DNA from: Pectobacterium carotovorum
Lineage (GTDB): Bacteria; Pseudomonadota; Gammaproteobacteria; Enterobacterales; Enterobacteriaceae
Assembly (NCBI RefSeq): GCF_033898505.1
Contig: NZ_JAXAFK010000005.1
Location: 186,001-250,000, forward strand
Length of the DNA: 64,000 nucleotides
Direction: 5' to 3'
Shown here: in pieces, positions 9,450-19,415 of the stretch
Numbering within the stretch: position 1 is the stretch's first letter
Layout of the letters: every line of letters starts with the position of its first letter
Position numbers and translations under genes: made by a program
Notes under the pieces: generated by a model
What the model saw: only the letters and a program-made list of their open reading frames with translations
The model's database searches: none
Told to the model about the DNA's origin: nothing

Positions 9450-9823
9450 GCCTCACCTTGTTCCGCATCACATTGGTGCTGCTACTCGTGTCGCATAGCG
9501 TACGGGCAGAAAAACCCGCAGTGCGTAGCGATCCTTTTCAGCCGTTGGTCACCACACGTTGCTTGCCCTCAGCGGCGCTACCACCGTGGCAGCTAAAAGG
9601 TGTGATTGGCTATGGAGAACGCTGGATTGGCTGGCTAGCGCAACCAGAGGCTGGCTGGATCAGGCTGGCGATCGGCGAGACGATCCCTCCGGGGAATTGG
9701 GTTGTCAGCCAACTGGATAAATCCGGTGCCAAACTTGTCCCGACGTTGCGTGACGCGGGCTGTGATGGCCTGCCGGGTAGCCTGCTGCTGGCTTCTCCGT
9801 TTATCAATAAGCCAGAGGAATAG
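9446..9823 (+). CDS. hofP: HofP, PilP-like pilot/link protein
   Basis: This small 125-residue exported protein has a signal sequence (FRITLVLLLVSHSVRA, cleavage near residue 22). It carries the PilP-type segment 'DPFQPL' soon after, and a compact domain with 'WQLKGVIGYGERWIGWL'. It overlaps the hofO stop by ATGA. In type IV pilus systems PilP links the inner-membrane PilMNO platform to the secretin, and HofP presumably does this for HofQ. Confidence 0.83.
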   Translation: MSLTLFRITLVLLLVSHSVRAEKPAVRSDPFQPLVTTRCLPSAALPPWQLKGVIGYGERWIGWLAQPEAGWIRLAIGETIPPGNWVVSQLDKSGAKLVPTLRDAGCDGLPGSLLLASPFINKPEE

Positions 9824-9915
9824 GCGGAGACTGCCTGGCCGCGCGTATTCGTTTTTGGGCAGCAGTTCTTTGAAAACAACGCTGACAACAGCGTATCTCG
9901 ATAACAAGGAAAGTG

Positions 9916-11190
9916 ATGAACATGAGGATGTTATGTCAGGTGATGGCGTGGAGCGGGCTACTTTTTCTTGCCGCGTCGTTTCAGGCTCGTGCGGAAAATG
10001 CGGTATCGATGGCGTTTGAGGATTCGCCGATACCTCGGGTACTACAGGCATTAGCCGATCACCAGCAGCTTAATGTCGTGATTGCGCCGGGCGTAGTGGG
10101 CAACCTGAGTTTAAGGCTGGCTGAAGTTCCGTGGCAGCAGGCGCTGGATATTGTTCTGCGCATGGGCAAGCTCAGTGCAGAACGCAACGGTAACGTGCTG
10201 ATGGTTTTCCCTGCCGGGCACCTTGAGTCTTTAGAGAAGGAGCGGGACGAACGTATGGCTGATCAGGCGCAGAAATTGCCGCTGCACAATATCTCTGTCG
10301 CGTTGCAGTATGCCGATGCGACGGAGGTGGCGGCCAGCGTTCAGGCTCAGCGTGGAACACTGCTCTCTGCGCGCGGCAGCGTAACCGTAGATAAGCGAAC
10401 GAATACCTTATTGATTCGCGATACGGAAGACGCTCTTGAACAGCTCGAACCGTGGGTGAAGGAGCTCGATCTTCCCTTAGCACAGGTGCAGCTGGCAGCG
10501 CACATTGTCACCATCAGCAGTGAGCACCTTCAGGAACTGGGCGTGAATTGGGGACTGGGGGAAGGGAATGCGGCGAATAAAGCACTCAGGCTGAATAATT
10601 TTAATGTTGGCCTGCCGGTAGATACGCCGGCAATAAATGCGGGGTTTCATTTAGCACGATTGAATGGTCGCCTGCTGGATCTGGAACTCATGGCGCTGGA
10701 ACAGGAAAGTCAGGTCGAAATTATTGCCAGTCCTCGGCTGTTTACCGCACACCAGCAGACCGCCAGTATTAAACAAGGTACGGAAATCCCTTATCAGGTC
10801 TCCAGCGGCGCCAGCGGATCGACATCCATCGAGTTTAAAGAAGCGGTACTCGGAATGGAGGTCACGCCGGCTATTTTGCGTGCCGGGCGGATTACGCTGA
10901 ACCTGAAAATTAGTCAAAACATGCCGGGACAGACGATTAAGCAGGGCGACAATGGCGAAGCGTTAGCGATCGATAAACAGGAGATCCAAACTCAGGTGAC
11001 GGTTGCCGATGGCGAAACTATCGTATTGGGCGGCATTTTCCAGCAGCAAAAAAAGAACAGCGACAGACAGGTGCCAATATTAGGTGAGGTTCCCGTATTT
11101 GGTCACCTGTTCAGAAACCATACTCAACAGCACACGCGGCGAGAATTGGTGATTTTCATTACACCGACGCTGATACCCGCCTCATCATGA
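9916..11190 (+). CDS. hofQ: HofQ, outer-membrane secretin for DNA uptake
   Basis: The 424-residue protein has a signal peptide (cleavage near AARAEN), two short N-domains (SMAFEDSPIPRVLQALADHQ is STN-like; then an N1-like repeat up to about residue 185) and a C-terminal secretin domain with VEIIASPRL, GTEIPYQV and the closing VPILGEVPVFGHLF motif. It forms the outer-membrane pore through which DNA is taken up in related systems. The ATG at 9916 was chosen: AAGGA lies 5 bases upstream, and the GTG 3 bp earlier is too close. It is the last gene of the hof operon, followed by a 349 bp gap. Confidence 0.93.
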   Translation: MNMRMLCQVMAWSGLLFLAASFQARAENAVSMAFEDSPIPRVLQALADHQQLNVVIAPGVVGNLSLRLAEVPWQQALDIVLRMGKLSAERNGNVLMVFPAGHLESLEKERDERMADQAQKLPLHNISVALQYADATEVAASVQAQRGTLLSARGSVTVDKRTNTLLIRDTEDALEQLEPWVKELDLPLAQVQLAAHIVTISSEHLQELGVNWGLGEGNAANKALRLNNFNVGLPVDTPAINAGFHLARLNGRLLDLELMALEQESQVEIIASPRLFTAHQQTASIKQGTEIPYQVSSGASGSTSIEFKEAVLGMEVTPAILRAGRITLNLKISQNMPGQTIKQGDNGEALAIDKQEIQTQVTVADGETIVLGGIFQQQKKNSDRQVPILGEVPVFGHLFRNHTQQHTRRELVIFITPTLIPASS

Positions 11191-11539
11191 GTAAACCCAG
11201 TCGTGCACGGCTGTCATGCGGTTATTTTTTTCTGACAGGGCGCAATATTTTGTCGCGTTCGCGCTTATGCGTTTGACGCTGCGGCGGATTTAGCTTACAA
11301 GGGTTAGCGAATTGAGCACTGAAGTGTTGTTCCACCGAAAATGTCGATAAAACATACTACATTGACCACCTGTGGTCGGTGTGACATTTTATTCGGTTGC
11401 CAAACTACCCTGAGTCTTGAGATAATTTTTTGTCTGATTCTCGCACTATCGCTCATGAGGTTTCAGTTTAGGTCCCGCCGCTGGGTTGATTGGCGGGGCG
11501 GGTTATCATTAACGAATTGTCTTAGTAATACCAAAAAAC
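11191..11539. promoter_or_regulatory. hofQ-aroK intergenic region with likely aroK promoter (11397-11426)
   Basis: This 349 bp stretch holds no gene. A sigma-70 type promoter can be read at 11397-11426: TTGCCA, 18 bp spacer, GATAAT, about 110 bp before aroK. A second weaker candidate begins with TTGACC near 11362. It would drive the long aroK-aroB-damX-dam-rpe-gph-trpS run. No good hof terminator was seen. Confidence 0.5.
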
Positions 11540-12061
11540 ATGGCAGAGAAACGCAATATCTTTCTGGTTGGGCCTATGGGTGCCGGCAAAAGCACTATTG
11601 GCCGTCAGTTAGCTCAGCAACTCAATATGGAGTTTTTCGACTCCGATCAAGAAATTGAGCGACGCACTGGGGCTGATGTGGGCTGGGTATTCGATGTGGA
11701 AGGCGAAGAAGGCTTCCGCGATCGTGAAGAGAAAGTCATTAATGAATTGACGGAAAAGCAAGGCATCGTACTGGCGACAGGCGGTGGCTCAGTCAAATCA
11801 CGTGAGACGCGTAACCGTCTTTCCGCGCGCGGCGTTGTCGTTTATTTGGAAACGACGATCGAGAAACAACTGGCCCGCACGCAGCGTGATAAGAAGCGTC
11901 CGTTACTTCAGGTTGAAACCCCTCCACGTGAAGTATTGGAAGCGCTGGCGAAAGAGCGGAACCCGCTTTATGAAGAAATCGCTGACGTTACCATTCGGAC
12001 TGACGAGCAAAGTGCCAAGGTCGTTGCTAACCAGATTATCAATATGCTGGAAAGTAACTAA
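11540..12061 (+). CDS. aroK: Shikimate kinase I
   Basis: AroK phosphorylates shikimate to shikimate-3-phosphate in chorismate synthesis. The 173-residue length is exact for the family. The P-loop GPMGAGKST is at residues 11-19. The shikimate-binding segment [10 protein letters not shown] lies at about residues 33-42, GGG of ATGGGS near residue 81, and the lid RDKKRP near residues 117-122. It is the first gene of the aroK-aroB run; aroB follows after 52 bp. Confidence 0.97.
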   Translation: MAEKRNIFLVGPMGAGKSTIGRQLAQQLNMEFFDSDQEIERRTGADVGWVFDVEGEEGFRDREEKVINELTEKQGIVLATGGGSVKSRETRNRLSARGVVVYLETTIEKQLARTQRDKKRPLLQVETPPREVLEALAKERNPLYEEIADVTIRTDEQSAKVVANQIINMLESN

Positions 12062-12113
12062 GAGCATACCTTTATCCGCATTGAGCGGATCCTGAACGGG
12101 TTGTTTAACGCGC

Positions 12114-13199
12114 ATGGAAAGAATTACCGTAACACTTGGGGAACGCAGTTATCCCATTACGATAGCCGCCGGATTATTTGATGATTCGGCTTCTTTTATG
12201 CCGTTGAAAGCGGGGGAGCAGGCCATGCTGGTGACGAACCAGACGTTGGCTCCTCTGTATCTTGACCGCGTTCGTGGTGTGCTGGAAAACAACGGCGTAC
12301 ATGTCGATCAGGTTATCTTGCCTGATGGCGAGCAGTACAAATCGCTGGCCGTATTGGATCAGGTCTTTAGCGCTTTGTTGGCGAAGCCGCATGGTCGTGA
12401 TACGACTATTGTTGCCTTGGGTGGCGGTGTTATCGGCGATTTAGCCGGTTTTGCCGCGGCCAGCTATCAGCGTGGTGTCCGGTTTATTCAGGTGCCGACA
12501 ACGCTGTTATCGCAGGTAGATTCCTCCGTCGGTGGTAAAACCGCCGTCAATCACCCGTTGGGTAAAAACATGATCGGGGCGTTCTACCAGCCCGTATCGG
12601 TTGTGATCGATCTGGATTGCCTGAAGTCTTTACCGGCACGGGAATTGTCATCCGGGCTGGCGGAAGTCATCAAGTACGGCATCATTCTGGATCGCGATTT
12701 CTTTCTTTGGCTTGAAGAAAACATTGAAGCAGTGCGTGGGTTACAGCATGACGCGCTGGCTTACTGTATTCGACGCTGCTGTGAAATCAAAGCGGCAGTG
12801 GTCGCGGCAGATGAACGTGAAAGTGGTATGCGTGCGCTGCTCAATTTGGGCCATACTTACGGGCATGCCATCGAAGCGGAAATGGGCTACGGTAACTGGC
12901 TTCATGGCGAAGCGGTTGCGGCAGGCATGGTGATGGCTGCACATACGGCACGTCGCCTTGGGCAGTTCTCCGTTGAGGATGTCGAGCGAGTCAAATCTCT
13001 GCTGATTCGCGCTGGCCTGCCGGTGAACGGCCCGGCGCAAATGGCGCCTGAAGCCTATCTTCCTCATATGATGCGCGACAAGAAAGTGCTGGCGGGTGAG
13101 CTACGTCTGGTACTGCCAACGGCAATTGGCCAATCGGAAGTCCGTGGCGGCGTAGCGCATGACATGGTGCTGGCCTCAATAGCTGATTGCCTTGCCTGA
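12114..13199 (+). CDS. aroB: 3-dehydroquinate synthase
   Basis: AroB converts DAHP to 3-dehydroquinate, the second step of the shikimate pathway, with NAD and a divalent metal. The 361-residue product shows the NAD-binding [11 protein letters not shown] motif (about residues 104-114), the [16 protein letters not shown] segment and metal ligands Glu in GLAEVIKYG and His in [11 protein letters not shown] and [10 protein letters not shown]. It lies directly after aroK and before damX, as in all enterobacteria. Confidence 0.97.
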   Translation: MERITVTLGERSYPITIAAGLFDDSASFMPLKAGEQAMLVTNQTLAPLYLDRVRGVLENNGVHVDQVILPDGEQYKSLAVLDQVFSALLAKPHGRDTTIVALGGGVIGDLAGFAAASYQRGVRFIQVPTTLLSQVDSSVGGKTAVNHPLGKNMIGAFYQPVSVVIDLDCLKSLPARELSSGLAEVIKYGIILDRDFFLWLEENIEAVRGLQHDALAYCIRRCCEIKAAVVAADERESGMRALLNLGHTYGHAIEAEMGYGNWLHGEAVAAGMVMAAHTARRLGQFSVEDVERVKSLLIRAGLPVNGPAQMAPEAYLPHMMRDKKVLAGELRLVLPTAIGQSEVRGGVAHDMVLASIADCLA

Positions 13200-13208
13200 T
13201 GCGTAATG

Positions 13209-13260
13209 CTATCGGGTTATGAAAGGCTATCAGTTATGAAAGACTATCAGTTATGAAAGA
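13209..13260 (+). repeat. Three tandem 17-18 bp repeats between aroB and damX
   Basis: Three adjacent copies of a unit read CTATCAGTTATGAAAGA. The first copy is imperfect (13209-13226); the second (13227-13243) and third (13244-13260) are identical. They start 10 bp after the aroB stop. No protein reading is apparent and the function is unknown. Confidence 0.85.
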
Positions 13261-13382
13261 TAAGTATTAACGACAGACACGCCCTGATGGGTTATGGTTA
13301 ATAAAATACAATGCGTTACGATTCAATGATTCGCCCTGGCGACTGCGCGGCGGATTCGAGCTTTTTAGTGGGGAGATGTTAA

Positions 13383-14399
13383 ATGGATGAGTTCAAGCCG
13401 GAAGATGAGCTGAAGCCTGATACCAGTGACCGTCGACCTACTCGTCAGCAAAAAAGCAGCAACTTCGCGGTACCTAAAATCGCGCTTTCCAGACAGCACC
13501 TGATGATCGGCATCGGGATTGTGGTGCTGGTGCTGCTGATCGTTGGTATCGGTTCTGCTTTGCAGGCACCTTCTCAGCCACAAACGTCACAGACGCAGAA
13601 TCAAGCGAGCGGTGAGAGAAATATCGATCTCTCTTCCTCGTCCTCCATGACGCAGAGCGCACAGCCTTCCTCACAGGGTGAAAGCCCTGCCGCAGTGTCC
13701 GGCGATACCAATCATGGTCAACTGTCAGGGCAGGCGTCTTCTCAGATGCCGACATCGCCTCAGACATTAAGTGCTCCGCCAATTTCCGGTACGCCGACGG
13801 ATGCGCAGGTTCAGCAGCCGGTGGCAGGCCAGCAGCGTATTGAACTGCCGGGCAATATCACCGATGCGCTGTCGCAACAGCAAGGGCGCGTGAGCGAATT
13901 CTCTCAGGGTGCGACAGGAAACTCGACGCTGCCGACGGCGCCTGCGACAGTCGCGCCGACCGGGAAAACGCCAGCAGCCTCATCCGCTAAAAATACGCAC
14001 AATACGACGCCTGCACATGCAAATGGCGCCAAGCCTGCTGCGAACAACGCACCAAAAGCGCCAGTCGCAAGCAAGCCTGCGGCTAATGCCAAAGCGGCGC
14101 CGGCGGCAGCCGGCCAGAACGTCTCCGTACAGAATGCGCCTGCCAGCCACTTTACTTTGCAACTGAGCAGCGCTTCACGTGCGGACACGTTGAAAGCCTA
14201 CGCGAAGCAGAACAACCTCACCCATTCGTGGGTGTACGAAACGAAACGAGACGGAAAATCCTGGTATGTGCTAGTGACCGGAGTCTATGCGTCTTCTGCG
14301 GAAGCGAAACAGGCAATTGCTACCTTGCCCGCAGAAGTTCAAGCGAAAAAACCATGGGTTAAGCCGATCCGCCAGGTGAAGCAGGACTTGAATAAGTAA
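13383..14399 (+). CDS. damX: DamX, SPOR-domain cell-division protein
   Basis: DamX is a divisome-associated inner-membrane protein that binds denuded septal peptidoglycan. The 338-residue product has a short cytoplasmic N-terminus, one membrane segment at residues ~40-58 (MIGIGIVVLVLLIVGIG), a long low-complexity Ala/Pro/Ser/Gln linker (about residues 60-245) and a C-terminal SPOR domain (HFTLQLSSASRADTL to the end). It is shorter than the E. coli protein of about 428 residues, mainly in the N-terminal and linker parts. A GGGGAG site precedes the ATG. The neighbours aroB and dam confirm it. Confidence 0.94.
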   Translation: MDEFKPEDELKPDTSDRRPTRQQKSSNFAVPKIALSRQHLMIGIGIVVLVLLIVGIGSALQAPSQPQTSQTQNQASGERNIDLSSSSSMTQSAQPSSQGESPAAVSGDTNHGQLSGQASSQMPTSPQTLSAPPISGTPTDAQVQQPVAGQQRIELPGNITDALSQQQGRVSEFSQGATGNSTLPTAPATVAPTGKTPAASSAKNTHNTTPAHANGAKPAANNAPKAPVASKPAANAKAAPAAAGQNVSVQNAPASHFTLQLSSASRADTLKAYAKQNNLTHSWVYETKRDGKSWYVLVTGVYASSAEAKQAIATLPAEVQAKKPWVKPIRQVKQDLNK

Positions 14400-14478
14400 C
14401 ACCAATTTTAGCCCTGATGTGCTGTCTGACACAGAGTACAATCCGCGGCTCTGAAACGTATGAGTAACTAACGACGGC

Positions 14479-15291
14479 ATGAAGAAGAACCGCGCTTTTT
14501 TAAAATGGGCTGGTGGTAAATATCCGCTGGTAGAAGAGATTCGTCGCTATTTACCCGCAGGAGACTGTCTTATTGAGCCCTTTGTCGGCGCGGGTTCCGT
14601 ATTTCTGAATACGGAATACGACCGCTACATACTGGCCGATATCAATAGCGACCTGATTAACCTGTACAATATCGTCAAATCGAATGCCGATGAGTTTGTT
14701 CTCGACGCCCGTAAACTGTTTACGGAAGAGATGAACACGTCTGAGGCGTTTTATCTGCTGCGTGATGAATTTAACCTTTGCAGCGACGCCTATCGGCGCG
14801 CGCTGCTGTTTCTCTATTTGAATCGCCACTGCTATAACGGCCTGTGCCGCTACAACATGCGTGGGGAATTCAATGTTCCTTTCGGGCGCTATAAGAAGCC
14901 CTATTTTCCTGAAGAAGAGATTCGCTGGTTCGCCTTTAAGGCGCAAAATGCCATCTTTGTCTGTGAGCACTATCAGGACACGCTGGAAAAAGCAGAGAAG
15001 GGATCGGTTATTTATTGCGATCCGCCTTATGCGCCGCTGTCTGCGACCGCAAATTTTACGGCCTATCACACCAATAATTTCAGCCGTGCCGATCAGCAGA
15101 GTTTGGCGCAATTGGCGCGCCGTTTGTCGGTAGAAAGCCAGATTCCGGTACTGATTTCCAATCATGACACGTTGCTGACCCGTGAGTGGTATCAGGAAGC
15201 CGTGCTGTATGTTGTTAAAGCGCGTCGAACAATTAGCCGTAATATTTTAGGGCGTAGTAAAGTAAACGAGTTATTAGCCCTCTATCGGTGA
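14479..15291 (+). CDS. dam: DNA adenine methylase (GATC)
   Basis: Dam methylates N6 of adenine in GATC and directs mismatch repair, replication timing and gene regulation. The 270-residue protein has the AdoMet motif FVGAGS (residues 35-40) near the N-terminus, after KWAGGK, and the catalytic DPPY at 181-184, the order of an alpha-class N6 methyltransferase. It lies in the conserved damX-dam-rpe order. Confidence 0.97.
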   Translation: MKKNRAFLKWAGGKYPLVEEIRRYLPAGDCLIEPFVGAGSVFLNTEYDRYILADINSDLINLYNIVKSNADEFVLDARKLFTEEMNTSEAFYLLRDEFNLCSDAYRRALLFLYLNRHCYNGLCRYNMRGEFNVPFGRYKKPYFPEEEIRWFAFKAQNAIFVCEHYQDTLEKAEKGSVIYCDPPYAPLSATANFTAYHTNNFSRADQQSLAQLARRLSVESQIPVLISNHDTLLTREWYQEAVLYVVKARRTISRNILGRSKVNELLALYR

Positions 15292-15413
15292 TACCGTTTT
15301 GTATACAGGGTAGGGTAAACAGAGCGCAGTGAAGCGGTTAATGGCGTGAAATACGTCATTAGCCGGGAACAGGTTACCCGCAGGCATTCAGACTTTACCG
15401 TTTGGAGAAATGA

Positions 15414-16091
15414 ATGAAACCGTTTTTAATCGCGCCGTCCATTTTGTCGGCTGATTTTGCCCGTCTTGGTGAAGATACCGCTAATGTATTGGCTGCCGGG
15501 GCTGATGTGGTCCATTTTGATGTCATGGATAACCACTATGTGCCAAATTTGACGATTGGCCCGCTGGTACTGAAATCCCTGCGCGATTACGGCATTACCG
15601 CGCCGATTGACGTTCACCTGATGGTGAAACCCGTTGATCGTATCATCCCCGACTTTGCCAACGCGGGAGCCAGTTTCATTACCTTTCATCCCGAAGCCAC
15701 CGATCATCTCGATCGTTCACTACAGCTGATTAAAGATCACGGCTGCAAAGCCGGGCTGGTGTTTAACCCTGCGACGCCGCTAAGTTATCTCGATTACGTC
15801 ATGGATAAGCTGGATATCATTCTGCTGATGTCGGTTAACCCCGGATTTGGCGGCCAGTCCTTTATTCCCAGCACGTTGGATAAGCTGCGTCAGGTTCGTC
15901 GCTTGATCGACGACAGCGGTTACGACATTCGTCTGGAAGTCGATGGTGGCGTAAAAGTGGAGAATATCGGCGCGATTGCTGAAGCAGGCGCGGATATGTT
16001 TGTGGCGGGATCGGCTATTTTTGGTCATCCAGATTACCGTGCCGTCATTGATCAAATGCGTAATGAAATTTCAAGGACGAAACATGACTGA
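15414..16091 (+). CDS. rpe: Ribulose-phosphate 3-epimerase
   Basis: Rpe interconverts ribulose-5-phosphate and xylulose-5-phosphate. The 225-residue TIM barrel shows the family signatures [15 protein letters not shown] and VHLMVKP, the [10 protein letters not shown] phosphate-binding loop and the LEVDGGV strand with a catalytic Asp. Gene gph overlaps its last 8 bp. Confidence 0.97.
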   Translation: MKPFLIAPSILSADFARLGEDTANVLAAGADVVHFDVMDNHYVPNLTIGPLVLKSLRDYGITAPIDVHLMVKPVDRIIPDFANAGASFITFHPEATDHLDRSLQLIKDHGCKAGLVFNPATPLSYLDYVMDKLDIILLMSVNPGFGGQSFIPSTLDKLRQVRRLIDDSGYDIRLEVDGGVKVENIGAIAEAGADMFVAGSAIFGHPDYRAVIDQMRNEISRTKHD

Positions 16092-16788
16092 ATTAACCGC
16101 GATTCGCGGCTTGGCTTTTGATTTGGATGGAACGCTGATTCACAGCGCACCGGGTCTGGCGGCGGCGATCGATCAAGCGTTAGTGGCACAGTCGTTGCCT
16201 GCGGCGGGCGAAGCCCGTGTTGCCACCTGGATTGGTAACGGTGCGGATGTGATGGTGGAACGTGCGCTGCGCTGGGCTGGCGTCGAACCAACGCCCGAAC
16301 GCTTGCAGGAAACCCGTGAGCGGTTCGATGTCTATTATGCACAGACGGTGGATAGCGGTAGCACGCTGTTTCCGCAGGTAAAAGAGACGCTGGCGCAGTT
16401 GGCGCAGCAGGGCGTTCCGATGGCGGTGGTGACCAATAAACCCACGCCGTTCGTTGCGCCGTTGCTGGCAGGCCTGGGGATTGGCGACTATTTTTCGCTG
16501 ATCATCGGTGGCGATGACGTCATTGTGAAAAAGCCTCACCCCGCGCCGCTTTATCTGGTGCTCGGTAAGCTGGGGCTGCGTGCCAGCGAGCTGCTGTTCG
16601 TCGGCGATTCCCGCAACGATATTCAGGCGGCACAGGCGGCGGGCTGCCGTAGCGTCGGTATGACGTATGGTTATAACTATGGTGAAGCGATCGAACTGAG
16701 CCAGCCGGATATCGTTCTGGATCGTTTTGCCGATATTTTGCCCCTGATCGGGCATTCTTCTTCACACAATCAGGAACCCTTAGTATGA
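16084..16788 (+). CDS. gph: Phosphoglycolate phosphatase
   Basis: Gph removes phosphate from 2-phosphoglycolate, notably that produced during DNA repair. The 234-residue HAD protein shows motif [11 protein letters not shown] (nucleophile Asp at about residue 14), motif II VVTNK, motif III Lys in KKPHPAP and motif IV GDSRND. The start is the ATG inside the end of rpe; the long upstream extension (in-frame ATG at 15976) lies entirely within rpe and was not used. It overlaps trpS by 4 bp, suggesting coupled translation. Confidence 0.96.
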   Translation: MTELTAIRGLAFDLDGTLIHSAPGLAAAIDQALVAQSLPAAGEARVATWIGNGADVMVERALRWAGVEPTPERLQETRERFDVYYAQTVDSGSTLFPQVKETLAQLAQQGVPMAVVTNKPTPFVAPLLAGLGIGDYFSLIIGGDDVIVKKPHPAPLYLVLGKLGLRASELLFVGDSRNDIQAAQAAGCRSVGMTYGYNYGEAIELSQPDIVLDRFADILPLIGHSSSHNQEPLV

Positions 16789-17789
16789 GCAAGCCCATTG
16801 TATTTAGCGGTGCGCAGCCGTCTGGTGAATTGACCATTGGTAACTACATGGGGGCGTTACGTCAGTGGGTCAACATGCAGGACGATTACGACTGCATCTA
16901 TTGCATCGTGGATTTACACGCCATCACGGTACGTCAGGATCCGCAGGCGCTGAGAAAAGCGACGCTGGATACGCTGGCGCTGTATCTGGCCTGTGGCATC
17001 GATCCGAAAAAGAGCACCATTTTTGTTCAGTCCCATGTGCCTGAGCACAGTCAACTGAGCTGGATACTGAACTGCTACGCGTATTTCGGCGAACTGAGCC
17101 GCATGACGCAGTTCAAGGATAAATCCGCGCGTTATGAAGAGAACATCAACGCGGGTCTGTTTGATTATCCGGTGCTGATGGCGGCGGATATCCTGCTGTA
17201 TCAAACGAATCAGGTACCAGTGGGTGAAGATCAGAAGCAGCATCTGGAACTGAGCCGTGACGTTGGCCAACGCTTCAACAGCCTGTATGGCGATATTTTC
17301 AAAGTGCCAGAGCCGTTCATTCCGAAATCGGGCGCGCGCGTGATGTCGCTGCTGGAACCGACCAAGAAAATGTCCAAGTCTGACGATAACCGCAATAACG
17401 TTATCGGGCTGCTGGAAGATCCGAAGTCGGTGGTGAAGAAGATCAAACGCGCGATGACGGATTCCGACGAGCCGCCAGTCGTTCGCTATGACGTGGCGAA
17501 TAAAGCCGGGGTATCGAACCTGTTGGATATTCTGTCTGGCGTGACGGGAAAACCCATCCCTGAGCTGGAGCAGGAATTCAACGGTCAGATGTATGGTCAC
17601 CTGAAAGGTGCGGTGGCGGATGCGGTATCCGGCATGCTGTCTGAACTGCAAGAGCGTTATCACCGCTTCCGTAACGATGAGGCGTTCCTGCAACAGGTTA
17701 TGCGTGAAGGCGCTGAAAAAGCGAGTGCTCGCGCACAGGAAACGCTGAAGAAAGTCTACGACGCCGTTGGTTTTGTTTCCCGCCCGTAA
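16785..17789 (+). CDS. trpS: Tryptophanyl-tRNA synthetase
   Basis: This class I synthetase of 334 residues charges tRNA-Trp. The HIGH-type motif reads TIGNYMG (about residues 17-23) and the KMSKS loop is KKMSKSDDN (about residues 195-203). The ATG shares ATGA with the gph stop. It ends the aroK-trpS gene run, just before a strong hairpin. Confidence 0.97.
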   Translation: MSKPIVFSGAQPSGELTIGNYMGALRQWVNMQDDYDCIYCIVDLHAITVRQDPQALRKATLDTLALYLACGIDPKKSTIFVQSHVPEHSQLSWILNCYAYFGELSRMTQFKDKSARYEENINAGLFDYPVLMAADILLYQTNQVPVGEDQKQHLELSRDVGQRFNSLYGDIFKVPEPFIPKSGARVMSLLEPTKKMSKSDDNRNNVIGLLEDPKSVVKKIKRAMTDSDEPPVVRYDVANKAGVSNLLDILSGVTGKPIPELEQEFNGQMYGHLKGAVADAVSGMLSELQERYHRFRNDEAFLQQVMREGAEKASARAQETLKKVYDAVGFVSRP

Positions 17790-17799
17790 ATCTTAATGG

Positions 17800-17824
17800 C
17801 CGTCAGGAGGTGAACTCCTGACGG
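17800..17824. terminator. Hairpin between trpS and the convergent M20 gene
   Basis: A perfect 10 bp stem, CCGTCAGGAG / CTCCTGACGG, has loop GTGAA. It lies 11 bp after the trpS stop and 43 bp after the end of the convergent M20 gene. Neither side has a long T tract, so termination strength is uncertain, but position and stem suggest a shared bidirectional terminator. Confidence 0.65.
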
Positions 17825-17866
17825 TGTCCTGCTCTTTCCTACTTATCCTTTCGAATCAGCGTGCTG

Positions 17867-19354
17867 TCACTGTGGGATAGGTGGGAACACGTCGTCTGGA
17901 ATCGGGTTCTCAAACGGTGTCTGCTGCAATCTTTCCTGATGGTCGGCTTTTGCCTGTGCAATTAGCTCAGGCGTCACCAGCAGATCGATAGCTAGTGATG
18001 CCATCGCTTTCGCTGCATACTCCATGCCTTTGTGTGCGGCACCGGTTTTCCCCTGTGCGACTAACTGCCATGAATGCGCCGGTGTACCGATGGCGTAAGT
18101 GGCGCTGCGGATCTGCACCGTCGGCACAACCCAACTCACCGTACCCACATCGGTAGAACCGATGAAGGCTTCATTCGGGCTATACAGCGGATAAATTCCG
18201 TCATGCAGCGTTAAACCCGGCTGAGGTTTGACGCCGAAACGCGCGTAGGATTCGGCAATGTCTTCGGCGCTCAGCGCCGTCTGGAACATCGCCGCCATCT
18301 TACGATCTTCGTCATCAAACGGTATCGGGCCGAGCGCCAGCAGATGTTCGTGCATACGCGCTTCCAACGGCGGGTTTGCCAGCAGATTGGCATCACCGCT
18401 AATCACCTCACTGCTGACCTCGGTTTCCGTCATCAGTGCAGCGCCTTCGGCAATTTTCTTCACGCGTTTGACCAACTGGTGCAGTTCCGGTAACTGGCGT
18501 GCCCGTACGAGGTAACGCACGGTGGCGTTGGCCTGAACGACGTTAGGTGCCTGACCGCCGCTGTCGGTAATGGCGTAGTGAACGCGAGCGGAGGAAGGCA
18601 TATGTTCGCGCATATAGTTCACGCCGACGTTCATCAGCTCCACGGCATCCAGCGCGCTGCGTCCCAGATGCGGGCTGGCGGCGGCGTGAGCGGCGCGGCC
18701 TTTGAAGTAGAAATTCAGTTCATTACAGGCCAGCGACACCGGGCTGTTGACGCCGGTGAAGGTCGCTGGATGCCAGCAGAGGGCGATATCGACATCGTCA
18801 AAGACGCCTTCCTTGACCATAAAACCTTTGGACGATCCGCCTTCTTCCGCAGGGCAACCGTAAAAACGCACGGTCCCGGCCAGCGCGTGCTTTTGCAGAT
18901 AGTCTTTCACTGCCGTCGCCGCCTGTAGCGCCGCGGTGCCGAGCAGGTTGTGTCCACAGCCGTGGCCGTTGCCACCGTTTTCCAGCGGTTTCGGTTCTGC
19001 GACGTTCGCCTGCTGGCTCAGGCCCGGCAGCGCATCGTATTCACCCAGAATGGCGATAATCGGCAGACCTGCGCCGAATTCTCCCAGTAGCGCGGTGGGC
19101 ATACCGGCGATGCCTGTCGTCAGGCGAAAACCTTCTGCCTTCAGGATGGCTTCGTGCTGTGCTGCCGAACGATGTTCTTCGTAGTTCAGTTCTGGCGTAT
19201 CCCAGATGCCGTCGCTCAGCGTACAGAACTGCTGCCGCTTGGCCGCGATCAGGCCGCAGATTTCTTCCACGGATTGCTGATTGACGGCAGGCAGCGTTCC
19301 TTCATTGTGTGTTGCATTCATGCGTGGTGTGCTCTTTGATTTTTCTGATGGCAT
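17867..19354 (-). CDS. M20-family amidohydrolase, AbgB-like
   Basis: The 495-residue protein belongs to the M20 metallopeptidases, closest in style to the AbgB subunit of p-aminobenzoyl-glutamate hydrolase. Metal-ligand motifs are visible: GHGCGHNLLG (about residues 132-141), AEEGGS and CWHPATF, with EYDALPG upstream. It has no signal peptide, so it is cytosolic. The start is uncertain: the ATG at 19354 and the ATG at 19321 (MNATHNEGTLP) both have weak ribosome sites. It is the last gene of a five-gene ABC-transporter operon, so it likely cleaves an amide-bonded compound, perhaps an N-acyl or aminoacyl conjugate, that the transporter imports. AbgA was not found, so p-aminobenzoyl-glutamate is not assured as the substrate. 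Confidence 0.85.
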   Translation of the reverse strand: MPSEKSKSTPRMNATHNEGTLPAVNQQSVEEICGLIAAKRQQFCTLSDGIWDTPELNYEEHRSAAQHEAILKAEGFRLTTGIAGMPTALLGEFGAGLPIIAILGEYDALPGLSQQANVAEPKPLENGGNGHGCGHNLLGTAALQAATAVKDYLQKHALAGTVRFYGCPAEEGGSSKGFMVKEGVFDDVDIALCWHPATFTGVNSPVSLACNELNFYFKGRAAHAAASPHLGRSALDAVELMNVGVNYMREHMPSSARVHYAITDSGGQAPNVVQANATVRYLVRARQLPELHQLVKRVKKIAEGAALMTETEVSSEVISGDANLLANPPLEARMHEHLLALGPIPFDDEDRKMAAMFQTALSAEDIAESYARFGVKPQPGLTLHDGIYPLYSPNEAFIGSTDVGTVSWVVPTVQIRSATYAIGTPAHSWQLVAQGKTGAAHKGMEYAAKAMASLAIDLLVTPELIAQAKADHQERLQQTPFENPIPDDVFPPIPQ

Positions 19355-19415
19355 TAAGCGAGGGGCGCGTCACGGCCGACAGGCCATGACGCGCGATTCA
19401 GCGGGTGGGTCACAC

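Noticed and set aside
16914..17693. 259-codon minus-strand frame
   Set aside because: Antisense of trpS, with no recognisable domain.
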